NCBI GenBank assembly: GCA_020205615.1
Contig: CM035153.1
Location: 77,692,471-77,756,470, forward strand
Direction of reading: 5' to 3'
DNA length: 64,000 nt
From: Panax quinquefolius
Taxonomy: Eukaryota; Streptophyta; Magnoliopsida; Apiales; Araliaceae
Each line of letters begins with the position of its first letter. Positions within the stretch are counted from its first letter, which is position 1. Positions 49,207 to 60,763 of this stretch are shown in pieces. The notes under the pieces were generated by a model. It did not search any database. It saw nothing but the letters and a program-made list of their open reading frames with translations, and was not told where the DNA came from. Both the position numbers and the translations under genes were made by a program.

Positions 49207-50407
49207 AGAACCATAAAATACTATAAGTCAAATAAAAGGAACCTATGGATGTAACTATTGTATTCACAACCTAATCGTAAATCTAGAATAATAACGAAGA
49301 TACCTGGGAGGTATGGATTCATCATGGATGATGATGATGAGGTATGTATCATAGAAGAAGATGATCCGATTACATACGATGAGGTAAGAGTTATAGACAC
49401 TCACGAAATGGATTGACGCAAGCTTCTCAAAAATGGAACATTGGTTTTGATGAAACAAATCAAAAGAGTTTGATTTTATCACAAATAAGAATGAACCTAG
49501 TGTGTACTAAAAGGGTCGAATTGGAGCTCAGAGTATATTCCTAATATTATATGTTGATATACTTTGGATAAAGAATGACATACTAATGCTACAATCAATA
49601 AAGATAAAGTTGTATAAACATTCCTCCATGAATGATTTGGGAAGAGTATCTTAATTGGGGATAGAAATCTATATAGATAGATTTAAAAGGATGCTCGACT
49701 TAACCCAAGAAACGTATATTCATTTGATGCTAAAGTCATTTAGCATGGCAAATTCCATGGGAATTCTCATGTTGATGAGCCCTCGAGTGTATCTCTTTAA
49801 TAGTCCCCATAGACTCATAAAAGAGAGATCACATGAGTAACTATCATGTATCCAATGAAATATAACGGACCTGATGTTGATCGGTCAAATTTTGGAGAAG
49901 TTCAAAGTGAGTTAGTGATAAACATCTTAAAGTACTTAACCAAAGACTAAGGATGTTATCATATTCATGGTGGGTCCGAATTAAAACTAGAGGACTTCAC
50001 AGACTCAAGTTTTTTTTAGATGCACTAAGACGACATAAAATCCACTTTAAGGTAAAGCTTACCTTGAATGGTGGTGCAAGTTGAATTGGAAGGTTTCAAA
50101 CAGCAAAGAGTTGTTAGTTTAGTGATAAAGACAAAGTATATAGCTTTAAATGAAGTCGCAAGTTGATTGTTTGGATGCAAAGTATATGACAGAACTAGGA
50201 ATAGTTCCTAAGTCTCATCTTGGATCCGAACATGTGTTGTGGCCTTTTCATTTGATTATAAGAATTATTGAAAATGGGAAATCAATATAGAAATAGTGAA
50301 CTCTCAAGAACAACATTACATATCCATTAACTAAAGCTTATCCAATGGCAGGATAATCGTCACTTAGAGAACAAGGGTATGAGATACCATGGCGATTGGC
50401 ATTAGTG
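49207..50407 (+). pseudogene. Copia 2 integrase end / reverse transcriptase / RNase H remnant
   Basis: Collinear with copia 1 from 11338 to 12546. The frame at 49655-49840 gives RFKRMLDLTQETYIHLMLKS, the RT connection region, and shorter pieces of RNase H follow. The catalytic RT palm is missing here too, and the boundaries match copia 1. The internal deletion therefore predates both insertions, so the pair belong to an already defective subfamily. Confidence 0.72.
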
Positions 50408-50419
50408 CAAGTTGGAGAT
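50408..50419 (+). other. Polypurine tract of copia 2
   Basis: CAAGTTGGAGAT before the LTR start TGAAAGTATTATGC. One base differs from copia 1 (GTGGGAGAT), interrupting the purine run. Confidence 0.75.
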
Positions 50420-52292
50420 TGAAAGTATTATGCACACAAGCCAATCATGTTTGATGATAAAGCATATACTTTGTAACAATCTTATTCATTTATTAATAAA
50501 AATATTAATTTATTAAAGCTTTTAATTATCTACATGATCTTTCGCTTTTATAATATGTGATAAACTCACGCTTTTAAGCAATGCTTTTAGAATAATGATG
50601 ATTATCATTCTAATGAGATCTAAATTCTTAGAAAGCTTAAAACTAAAATAGTTCCCAATCGTTGGATTACTAAATTGGGGATTAGTGAATCCAAATAGAT
50701 TGGTACATATATGTTGCTTGCTCATTGGATGAGGATGATTGATCTCATGATCATTTGTGTGGAGACACTAAAGCAAGTATGTAGGTTCTTATTAGAGAAT
50801 AAGTTCATCGAACGTGGCTAGCTAAGGAATACCTAATGTAGTTTTACTTCACTGTTAATAGGATTCTGTAGTGATAGTAAGACAAGTGATCCTTGGACTT
50901 GAGATCATCATAGTATCTTGTGTATGATGAGTTATACTTTGACTTATTCCTTAAGACCCTTAGGGTATATCAAAAGGTATACTTGGATATAATAAGTTGT
51001 ACATGGAGATAATGTCCGATCAATAAATAATCTACCGCTTCTACTAAAAGAAGAGAAATGTCCTATGTGATTCAATAAATGACAACCCAAAGAGTCCTTG
51101 GCCAAGGCGTAATAAAATTAGAAAGGAGTTTTAATTTGCATTATTTGAAGTTGTGCATTTAATTAAATAAAATAAGACTTTCGACAAAGAATTCTAAGTC
51201 TTATATTTAATCGAGACATCAGTATGGTGGAAGGATTGAATTTTACTAAGTAACTATTTACTCAAAGGTTCTTTAATGATTAATGTTGAAATCTATATTA
51301 TTTGGAAAGTCGTTAATCGCTAGTGGAGGCTTATCCCTATCAGTAGAGTAAATATTATTTATTTAAATAAATTAATAGTTTAATTTATTTATTTAAATAA
51401 GATTAGAATTGTTCTAATTGATTTATTCACAACTACTTTAATATGGAGAACCTAAAGGGTCACACCATAAAAGGAAGAATAATTATATAAGAAGTTAATG
51501 GCATAATCGTAATAATATGTTAAATGTATTTAATTTAATCTATGATGATAGAATAAATTAAATAGCTTAATATTTATTATTTAATATTTTAGAAATATTA
51601 AATATATAAATTAATAAGAGGAGTTATTAATATTATTATAATTATTATTATTTTAATTTCTAAATAGTTAAAAATTAATTTAATATAAGTACTCTCATTT
51701 ATTCCTAATAAGATTAGGAGGCTAATTAATTAAAGGATTTTAATTAATTATTCCTAATAAAATTGGGAGCATAATTAATTAAATGAGTTTAATTAATTAA
51801 AATAAAATCCAATTACTTAATTGTTAAGGAGGGTTGCCCACATCTATAAATAAGAGGAGTTTAATTATGGGTGAGGTGGTTGACACTTTTAAAATGAGTT
51901 AATACGTAATTCCAATAGTTGGGAGAGTACGCTCTTTTTCTAAGAGAGAGAAAAACTAGGTTTTTCCAAACACTCATCTTCTTAAGTCTTTCTTCTTCCT
52001 TGGCGGATCACCTCTAGAGGCTAAACACTTGGGTGGATAACATTGATCAAAGGAAGGAACCAAACCCGGTGGATTCAAGTTGAACACGAAAAAATATTGG
52101 AGGTGAACTTGTACCGAGGAAGCTCGAATCTTCAAGGGTGTGATTCTTGTTCTTCATATTTTTCATGTAATTAATAATTGTGCATAAAGGATTATTCAGT
52201 ATATGGTTTGTAAAATTTTTAAACTCGATTTTATCACATTTCTACTTATTTTGTACAATTTGATTACGTTCATGAATATTACAAACCTAACA
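50420..52292 (+). repeat. 3' LTR of copia 2
   Basis: About 1.87 kb with intact ends TGAAAG...CCTAACA. TATA box at 51845-51852. The AT-rich stem-loop chain is conserved, but some arms are eroded. Confidence 0.9.
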
Positions 52293-52297
52293 AGGAC
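52293..52297 (+). repeat. Target-site duplication of copia 2, right copy (AGGAC)
   Basis: Partner of 17485-17489. The element B LTR continues as 'aatggtaaagaagc', matching 'aagggtaaagagaagg' near 55588 in the other B LTR. Confidence 0.9.
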
Positions 52298-52622
52298 AAT
52301 GGTAAAGAAGCGAGCTTTGGAGTAGTTATTTCTATAATGATAGGAATGTATTATTATTTGGTTGTAGAAGAACTTATTTATATTAAGCTATGTTTAATTT
52401 ATGTTGTGTTGTATTATGTATTAGTTATGCCTAAACAAAGGTGTTTAATTATGATTAAGATATGTAAGAGATGTTTAAGTTCTGAGCCCTTGGGACAAGA
52501 ATAATTATGTTATAACAATTTAATTTAATATATTATTCATTTGTGTGAGATTTAGATTTTATTACGAGAGTTAAGACGTGAAAACCAAATTTGAGACAAG
52601 TGTGGTCCGAATCGGGGCATCA
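52298..52622 (+). repeat. 5' LTR of element B, segment 3
   Basis: Aligns with about 55587-55908 ('tttggagtagttatttctataat' to 'gagacaagtgtggt'). It ends GGGGCATCA before the primer-site-like TTGGTATCGAG at 52627-52637. Confidence 0.85.
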
Positions 52623-52626
52623 CGGG

Positions 52627-52637
52627 TTGGTATCGAG
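52627..52637 (+). other. Primer-binding site of element B
   Basis: TTGGTATCGAG a few bases after the LTR end, the same degenerate initiator tRNA-Met complement as element C. Confidence 0.7.
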
Positions 52638-52848
52638 TTTGTAGTTATAAACATTAGGGAGCGAGAGTCCTTAAATTATAACTTAGGAGAACTTAGAAGA
52701 TAAAGAGAGATGAAACTCATGTAGAGTTTTCCTAGAGAGAGAGACTTGGTGTGTTATGAAATATAATTTCATTATATACAATGAAATTATGTTTATTTAA
52801 CATTTTGATGGAGTTGTTGTTTGTTTGTCTTATGTTGGTGGTTGTAGG

Positions 52849-54356
52849 ATGACTAACATGGGAGGTCATAGCCAGTAGTAGTAGAGGAGGAGCCGTGTGA
52901 CATACACGTGGTATTTGAGGCACCATTAAAAGCGGAACCTATATCAAGAAGTGGGCCCCTATTATTGATGACGATGACGAGAAGGAGGAGATAGAGCCAT
53001 TACCCGAGGAGTCTGATCCAGAGGAGGAGCCTATAGAGGAGGAGCCTATGGAAGAGGAGGTTGAGCCCATGGAGGACTCCGACGAGGCTACTTTCAAGAT
53101 CGAATGTTGGGGAGTATGAGGAGTAGATTTTGGAGTTATGATATAGAGTTGAGGAGTAAGAGGTCGAGGCTGGGGAGAGGGACTCTGAGTTCTAGAAATT
53201 GAGGGACGAGGACCATCGGAGGAAATTAGTAATACATGAGATGGAGGTAGAGATCACACAATCGAAAGGAAGCAAGGATCCGGATGGGGACTTTGTTTCC
53301 ACCGATCGGTGGCTAAGAATGTAGAGTTGGGAGGAAGTTGGAAAAATAGAAGCGAGAGAGAGTTGAGCGAGAGGACTAAGAAGGAGGCTCTCAGACTCGA
53401 TTAGAGATGGAGGTGTCGGATAGGATTCATTTCGAGGAGAAGTGGGAGGAAGCCAATGATAGGCAAATGACCTAGAGGATGAGGTGCGGCAAGTGAGGGA
53501 AGATGAACAAGATGGGCTATACGGTGTGCACATCTATAGAGATTGATCGATGGGGTGAATCATTACCCGATAGAAAGCGAGGATGCAGACCAGACTCACC
53601 ATAAGCCGTGATTTGGTGGGGCACATCACTTCAAGGAGTACCAGAGCGTCGTGGGCGCGGGATGATAGATTGAGTCTATGTGTTAGAATTTAGTGGTTGT
53701 AGTATTGTATTTATTTAAGTGATGTTTAAATGTTATTGTTGAAATCTCAGTCTTTTATGTAAGATGTGAGATAGTTGTAAGCCCCCAAGTTTTTAAAAAA
53801 TATTAGAGGGTAATATGTGGGTGTTGTCCCTGTCTTTTGTTTTAAGAGGGATAAAATGTTGTCATTTATAGAAGTATGCTAGAAAGGATCATGTAATTAT
53901 TTGGCATATGAATATAAATGATCTTATTTCGTAAACGTGTTATAAAATTTTATTCCTTTTCATTTGAGAAATGTTTAAGTAATATAATTAGATAATAAAA
54001 TGAAAATTTTATGATGCAAAAAATGCAACGACCGGACGTAGAATAACCGCCTCGTAAGAGTCGGTTAATGATGAGAGAGGACCGAAGAGATCCGATATAG
54101 AGGCTTGTAGATTTATTAGGGGAAGCTCTTAGGGGAAGAAATGAACCGGTACCACCTGGTTCCCAAGTGGTTCAAGTTATAAACTTTAAGGATTATAGGA
54201 GTGTAGGACCATCGAAATTTGTAGGAACAATCAACCCTATCGTGGCTCGGACATGGATCAAAGAGATGGAGAAGGCTTTCACCATCGCTCGTGTGGGTGA
54301 AGACCGTAAGAGGCTACTTTTTACAACCTACATGATGAGAGGTGAAGCAAAATACT
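52849..54356 (+). pseudogene. Element B gag remnant, truncated into the 3' LTR
   Basis: An ATG at 52849 opens MTNMGGHSQ before stops. An acidic low-complexity stretch (EEEPIEEEPMEEEVEP) lies near 53020-53085, then charged, probably coiled-coil text to about 53650. An AT-rich piece at 53680-54020, including LTR-start-like TGTAAGCCCCCAAG near 53776, interrupts it. A clean frame then gives the capsid core: FKDYRSVGPSKFVGTINP, then ARTWIKEMEKAF and TYMMRGEAKYL (54167-54356), matching the retrotrans_gag start. It stops abruptly where LTR sequence begins; protease and pol are gone. Confidence 0.72.
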
Positions 54357-55908
54357 TGTGCAAGTCCGGCCTAGCTTCTATGTAGCGATCTTGGTTTTCA
54401 CTAGGAGCGTGTGATCGCTACTCCTTAGTACAAGCCAAGCGAGGTCGTGCTAGCTTCATAAAGAAGATCTATTTTCGTAAATAATTTGAGGGCTCATGTA
54501 TGCTTATAGTGTTACTTTAACTTACATTATATAACCAAAGATACTATCTAATATGGTAAAAATCATGTTAAATGATAGAATTGAATGTCTAGTAAGAGAT
54601 TATGAACTTACAATGTGATAAGTCCAAAAGATGTTTCTTAACTATAATGCAATAAGTAGAAACTATATTGTTAACTTTGTAGTGTCTTATAAACCGATGT
54701 TGTAATATAAGTACACAAGGTATATGTAAGGAGTATACAACAAACTTAGATGTTTATGTATGCATTTAAACTTACATGTCATGTATGAGCATATGTAACT
54801 AATGAATATCCTATACGCGCACTATATTATGTTAGGCTTCGAAAGAGTATTGATAAGCTATATTTTGGTAAACTATGCTTGAGGTAAGTACTCGAACCTT
54901 ACTCTTTATTGAGCATTACATGAACTTGTGCTATTATTGATCGTATAAGTAGAACTTTGAAAGTATAATACTTCATAATCTAGAAATGAATTGGTTTACA
55001 AACCTTGATTCTAACAAAAATTGTTCATATATATGATGTGAAAGAAAAGCTGTCTAAGCCATTGCTTCGACTAGACTATTGGTATTTGATCAAAAGTTAT
55101 CTAAACCAAATTAACTTGGTGCGAACTCTTATAAATGAGTTGAACAACCCTCTTGTTAGGGAATTATAAATTATTGGGGAATCGACGTGCGCATATGAGA
55201 AATACTAAATGATATGCATGACATAGGGTAATTTAAAGTGATCACCTATTGTACTTCGTTTTTATAGAGTTATCGGTTTAGTACTATTAATTATAGAAGA
55301 AGTTCATAGTCCTTAGTGACCGCTTTCGTAATTCATTACTTTGAAATCTTGGATTGATTAATCGTTGAATATTATTGATATTTTCTCGTCCATAGTAACT
55401 ATTCTTTGGTAATCATCGATACTTCTTGCTATCTAGAACTATCATTATTGATATACCCTTTAGAAATTTAATACTACATTGATTTCCTTTTTGTTATATT
55501 ACTTATTGGGCAAATTTGTTGTTCATCCTTGCTTTCCTAAAACTTTCGATTCAGCAGAGCGTGGCTAACCCTCTAGCAAGGACAAGGGTAAAGAGAAGGC
55601 TTTGGAGTAGTTATTTCTATAATACTAGGAATGTACTATTATTTTGTTGTAGAAGAACTTATTTATATTAAGCTATGTTTAATTTAAGTTGTGTTGTATT
55701 ATGTATTAGTTATGTTCAAACGGTGTTCAATTATGATTAAGATATGTAAGTGATATTTAAGTTACAAACCCTTGGGATAAGAATAATTATGTTATAACAA
55801 TTTAATATATTCTATTATTCCATCGTATGAGATTTGTATTTTGTTATGAGAGTTAGTACGTGACAACCAAATTTGAGACAAGTGTGGTTTGAATATGGGG
55901 GCGTCATA
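54357..55908 (+). repeat. 3' LTR of element B, truncated at its 5' side
   Basis: Collinear with 16265-17489 plus 52293-52622, and so the undisturbed version of the copia 2 insertion site. Roughly the first 2.4 kb of the LTR is missing. The junction with gag falls at 'acttgTGNNCAAG', where the LTR has TGTACAAG, giving slight microhomology. Confidence 0.85.
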
Positions 55909-55913
55909 GTTGT
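55909..55913 (+). repeat. Target-site duplication of element B, right copy (GTTGT)
   Basis: Partner of 4621-4625. The outer element continues at 55914. Confidence 0.75.
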
Positions 55914-56600
55914 TGACATCCGATGCCATTACATGGGTTCCTTACTCGAGGACCAGTTGACAATTGGCTTCGAGAGTGGTTTCCACTAGTGTCGTGTGTG
56001 TATTGTCCACTGCCGATTTCTCTCTTCTGAGATGGAGGTTGGGAGCTCTATTTAGGAGAGCTCGCTATTAGGAGAACTACATGAGAGATTTTCATTTTGA
56101 TCTTTCCTCTTGTCGAGCTTCATTGGCCTTTGTCGCATGACCGATCATTAAGGTCCCATCACGGTGTTGATGGCTTTACTTTGTCGTAAGGACCTTTCAC
56201 TCAGAGGCTTTTTACCACCGGTGGTTCCTCACACCATTGGATCCCGCACCGTGCCACACAATTTATGGGGAATATGGTTCCTAGTCTCCATCGTGATGGC
56301 CGGAATGGATTTCCGTGTTCAAGAGTGTACTCATCCGATACATATTGATTGTTTTGACCCAACGGTTGGACTAGGCACATTTCATTATCCGGAATTTGGG
56401 TAGAGATCCTTCCGAGGCAGATACTTTTGATCCTTCCATTTCTGGGTCGGCCCTTGAGTGGCCCATATTCGATGGTTTTCCAAAGATATATCCTTCATTG
56501 TATTGTTCTCGATATCCCATTGGTAGAGATTTAGTGACTCGGAGGAGTCATCATATGGATAGGTTGGATGATGTGAACATCAACACTATTGACTTCTTCT
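55914..56600 (+). pseudogene. Antisense-ORF remnant 1, right part
   Basis: Continuation of 3433-4620. Frames at 56161-56400 (GFLPPVVPHTIGSRTVPHNL) and 56396-56602 (IFDGFPKIYPSLYCSRYP; MDRLDDVNINTIDFF) join with one frame change and end in TAG at about 56600. Together with the left part this is near 1.9 kb, or about 620 codons. No domain is recognised. A low-complexity non-coding stretch follows, suggesting a real end of gene. Confidence 0.4.
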
Positions 56601-56612
56601 AGTGCATTTTTG

Positions 56613-56722
56613 CTATATCTTTTGACAGCCCTCTGTTAGATATTGGCGGTGTGTGCCCGATTCTCGTTATATCTTTTGATAGGTCTCTATTAGTTATTGG
56701 CTACCGTGTGCCCTATTTCCTT
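56613..56722 (+). repeat. 55 bp tandem duplication after antisense ORF 1
   Basis: Two units starting TATATCTTTTGA at 56613 and 56668 share CTCTRTTAGWTATTGG and GTGTGCCC. Confidence 0.75.
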
Positions 56723-56869
56723 GTATTTTTAGTTATATAAAGAGATGATGTATTTAGATGATGATATAATTAGGAATGTATGTATATTATTTTCCATTCC
56801 TTACATCATATTGTCATCTGTTGTTTATCATGCATGCATTATGTTATGGACATGCATTTCTAGAGATGA

Positions 56870-57331
56870 GTTTAGCATTGACCTGGATGGTCTTATGACC
56901 TCGCTCCACGAGATGTCGCCATCCATTGTTAGCCAGATTGAGCATACCCCACTAGTGTTGGTGGTATCTTCCTAGAGATTGAGTTCGACAGGTTTATCCT
57001 CCCTAGATCGGAGATGGTTGATCGGTTGTTGCATCACTCTATGACCCTCCTGACATTTCGTGTTCAATCGTGGATTTGTAGAGGGCACGCTAGAGCATTG
57101 GGTACCGACAGTGAGGTATTGATTTGATACCCATGAGTTGACTCCTACATTGGAGGAGTATGAGCGTCTTTACGGACTTGTCATTGGATAGACCTTGCTT
57201 TCGGATGGTCATCGATGACATGAGTACAGTAGTTTATGACCTTGATGAAGCTTAAGGTGCAGAGAGTTTCCGGGCGAGATTTCTTAAGGCATGTAATCGT
57301 CCATGAGTTTCTTGATTGAAAAATTTGGGTC
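56870..57331 (+). pseudogene. Antisense-ORF remnant 2, left part (plant-mobile-domain-like)
   Basis: Reads MTSLHEMSPSIVSQIEHTPL then, across stops, ELTPTLEEYERLYG near 57135-57170. This last phrase closely resembles the 'LxPTLEEYxRLLGL' motif of plant mobile domain / DUF7745-type proteins, which occur in Tat-like elements and in some Mutator-type transposons. EKFGSLG-like text precedes the solo LTR insertion. Orientation is antisense to the Tat integrase. Broken; molecular function unknown even in intact relatives. Confidence 0.45.
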
Positions 57332-57336
57332 ATTGG
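57332..57336 (+). repeat. Target-site duplication of the solo LTR, left copy (ATTGG)
   Basis: ATTGG abuts the LTR and recurs at 60759-60763. Confidence 0.95.
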
Positions 57337-60300
57337 TGTAACACCCCGAAATCTGATCTATTTTCACACCCAGATTCCAAATGACGTTACGATCCCACTT
57401 TTTTTCCAAACATACGTCATTATATAGCCAAATATAACAACATGCATTCTCAAATCCCGTGTTCTAATACCTTATAACCTCGTTTATTATAAATAATGAT
57501 AATTACATTATTCTTTACATCTTACAAGAGTGACTTTCATCCGCCACCAAGGATAAATAACAGATTCATTAAACTAATCTATAGTTCAATTAAACTATTC
57601 TAAAGTACAAGTCTTGGCTTCGATCTTTATGCTCATTCATCTACGAATGGCACTTCATCCGGATACCGATCAACTTGATCTTTATGGGATCCTTAAGTTC
57701 TTTCAAACATCGCTCGCTAAAAATGTTATTATTTAAAGCAAGTGTGAGCATTTAATTGCTCAAAGAAGTCATAGAAGTTGAATAAACAACTTTAAGAATT
57801 TAAACATTCTTTTAAGACTTCAATAATAGAACAAAGATTATGAAGTAACTTGAATAATAAGAATAATTTTGATTCCTATCATCTCAAAACATTAATCACA
57901 TTCACTTTGAAATACTTTCATTCTTCTACTCTTTTCATAAACATCCTGCCTAGCTAGAATCATTAGCACATATATAATCAATAACGATTCATGTATAAAC
58001 AAAACATTCTCATATAAATAGTTCAATCACATAATGATTGCATCTAATAGAAACACTTTGAATTGTTAAAATTGTGGCACAAGGTCTCATACATTCTACC
58101 ACCTTGTACAAATATCACACATTTGCACATAAACAAAAATTCTCAAGTTCAACATCCGAGAAAGTTTAAGAAACTAGCATTCATTAAAATATGAATGAAG
58201 TTAGGAAACTTTCTTACGCATACCACAAACGACTTATAGTTTACATCGAATTTCTTATTCCAATCCCTATATATCATTACTTTCTTGATAAATCATATCT
58301 TACTTACTACCTTTGTTAACGCCTCAAGTCATATAACCAATGCATACTTAGAACATTCGCTCGATTAATAATACGATTCACGAGAATTGTTTACGATTCT
58401 CGCATTCACGTTGCTAGTCACTTAATCTCTTTTTCAACCTTTATCTAAGGTTTTAATCACTCTCATTCGTTATCCATTACATGAACCCCATATTCATTAC
58501 TCTTTCTTAATGTCAAAGCCATATTATTCGTTGTTTGCTAAGATCGATCATTCATCGCAACAACGTTGCATTCACAACATCTATATGCTTTACACTTATC
58601 TCTCATTACAACATCATAACATCGAAATGTTATACATTACCCTCGCCACTCAATGTCTAAGGAATCACAATCATAGCAATGCCCCACGCTCATTTTATCG
58701 CGACTACGGTCCCCGGATATCGATTACGTATTTTATGATTACATTCTTTATCTTTTAATCCGATTCAATCTTTCCATTCAACCTTTACTAAAGGTTTAAA
58801 TTACTTGCTTAAGTGCTACATTACGTGAACTACACGTTTGTTATCTTTCCTTACACTTCCCCTAGGAGTTGAAAGCGCTTAAAAGCTCATCATCGGGCCT
58901 TGACACCGCACCGATGTTATGGCACTTTGGTCCTCTTCTTTCTCTCTCATTTGAAGCGCCACTAAGCAATAGTTTGAATGCTTATCTAAATACTGTGGCG
59001 CCAAGCCTAGAATTTTGAAATTTTTTCTAAGTCTTGAACCGGTTTGAGACGCTTACTTTACAATCCCATAACTTATTCATTATAACTTAGAATGAGGTTG
59101 TTTCAAAGCCATTCACTTCCTTATCTTACGACTTCAACTTCCCTCGGATAGAAATTTATTTCAATCCGTTAATATACCATTCGATTGGCTTAAATTTCAT
59201 TACTCGTTTATTTTACGTTAATAATGTTCTTCGTTCGTTTGTCCATAATTTGGTCATTTGAACTCAGAATTCATTCATTTTTGAGTCCACGACTCAAGTT
59301 TTCTACGTTCTCTTACATTCATATGAAGCCCTACACCTTCGGGTTCATTTACATACTTTCTACTTCTCGTTTATCTTTTACTAAATTTTTGCCATAACTT
59401 AACCGTTATAACTAAGTTTAATCGGTTCTTCATGAACGTTTCTACCATTCCTAACAAAGCAATAAGCAACTAACTTATACGCGATGGTTTTAAACTTGTC
59501 CATTAACAACAAGTTATAACTACGATGGTTTTAAATTTGTCCATCAACAACGTTCTTCGTGTTCTTCATTCCTTCTTCATTTCTAATCCATACTTTGATT
59601 ATGATTTCACTTTTTCTTAAAATTTGGTTTTATAAAACACTATTCCTTACTTATTTCATTGAATTGTTCATATGATTCATTTGACCGCTCAAATTCATTA
59701 CTTAGATTCATACTTCCTTAAGAAATTTATAAACTAAACTTTTAATTCTTATTTTCTTCTTTTTTCTCATGATTTCAACCATATGAAATCATTATTAACA
59801 TCTTTTACTTCTATCTTCATTAAGCTATATTTTTAACATAGAAAACTAAAAGAAAATTTATATTAAATTAGGTTTTGGATTACCTTTCTTCTATAATCTC
59901 CTTCCGTTGGACAAAGTTTTCACTCTGCCAGCTTTTCCTCCTCATCCGACTTCTCTCTATCTCTCAAGTGTTGGTTAATTTTTCATTAACCAACAAATGA
60001 GCTTAAGCTTCTCTTATATAGAAAATCAAGGCTAGGGAAAATAGTCATTTTACCATAAAGTTACTATTCACACTCTCCTTACTGTTTCTAACCCCTTACT
60101 ATTCATGAAGATTCTCTTGGAAGCTTCGTGCTTCCATCTTTGCGTAATTCGTTCGATAGTTAGAAAAATCTGCGATTCTAAATCCAAATATTTTGGATAG
60201 TTAGTCTTTCCTTTACTGACTTAACTTTTACGCATTCTTTGGATCTCTAAACAATTGAAAAATACTTTTTTTTGACATTAAGCGTTTTCCTTCACGTTTT

Positions 60301-60758
60301 TCCCTAATGAAGTTAACGAATGAAAAGTACATAATGATTACTTTTCGTCATTTTTATTTCGTCGATTTACGCACGTTTTTGAGAAAAACTTTTTCAACTT
60401 ACTTAACTTTTCACGATATATTATCGTCAAATCTTTTCGATGTAATGTCATTTTGACATACCAAACTCTCGAAAAGATTTAGCTTATTCAAACCCTAACC
60501 CTTAGGGTTTCGCTCGAAGTGAATAAGTGCCTATTTCAGTATTTTTCTTAGAAATATTTTGTTCTCGATTTTTTTTGTCTTGAAAATTCTTACTCATTAA
60601 GTCCATTTCAGCTTGTAATCCTCCTGTTTTATAATCATCCTAAGTTCTAGAATGATTAATAAACACATAAGATAAAATATTATTAATAAAAATTTATTTT
60701 ATTAATAATTATCTCTTTAAACTTAAATTCGGACAATTCGATTTTACGGGTTGTCACA
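57337..60758 (-). mobile_element. Solo LTR of a Ty3/gypsy element
   Basis: 3422 bases bounded by perfect ATTGG duplications with no internal coding region. On the minus strand it begins TGTGACAACCCG, identical to the first 12 bases of the gypsy D LTR, and ends CGGGGTGTTACA, comparable to the D end. Only one LTR is present, so two LTRs recombined and removed the interior. No second copy exists in the window. The frame at 58510-58758 has no recognised domain. Confidence 0.88.
60013..60021 (-). promoter_or_regulatory. TATA box of the solo LTR
   Basis: The minus strand reads CTATATAAG, about 740 bases from the LTR start, the usual region for a long gypsy LTR promoter. It supports the minus orientation. 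Confidence 0.5.
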
Positions 60759-60763
60759 ATTGG
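60759..60763 (+). repeat. Target-site duplication of the solo LTR, right copy (ATTGG)
   Basis: Partner of 57332-57336. The host frame resumes with 'atgtacctatctctgcgg'. Confidence 0.95.

Larger units (their letters stand above)
17490..52292 (+). mobile_element. Copia 2: second member of the copia family, expanded by nested insertions
   Basis: The same family as copia 1 throughout: LTRs 17490-19387 and 50420-52292, degraded primer site, stem-loop leader, gag, protease, integrase and RT/RNase H remnants. Removing the two insertions (about 21007-26936 and 29357-49206) leaves roughly 9 kb collinear with copia 1. It has a perfect 5 bp target duplication. It lies in the same LTR and the same orientation as copia 1. 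Confidence 0.9.
4626..55908 (+). mobile_element. Ty3/gypsy element B, split by two copia insertions and internally deleted
   Basis: The outer boundaries are TGTAAGAAC at 4626 and GGGGCGTCATA ending at 55908, bracketed by GTTGT on both sides. The 5' LTR is cut into three parts (4626-5195, 14440-17489, 52298-52622), adding up to about 3.9 kb. A TTGGTATCGAG primer site follows at 52627, then a broken gag (52849-54356). The remaining 3' LTR is truncated (54357-55908). No protease, RT or integrase remains. Continuity of the first two LTR parts cannot be checked against the 3' LTR, because that copy starts at the equivalent of about 16265. Confidence 0.7.

Noticed and set aside
53192..53533. 113-codon serine-rich minus-strand ORF
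   Set aside because: Shadow of the purine-rich coding strand of the element B gag.
57337..60758. Possible plus-strand gene or LTR orientation, because TGTAACACCCCG at the left also looks like a gypsy LTR start
   Set aside because: The TATA box and the TGTGACAACCCG start shared with the gypsy D LTR favour the minus orientation; no domain found on the plus strand.
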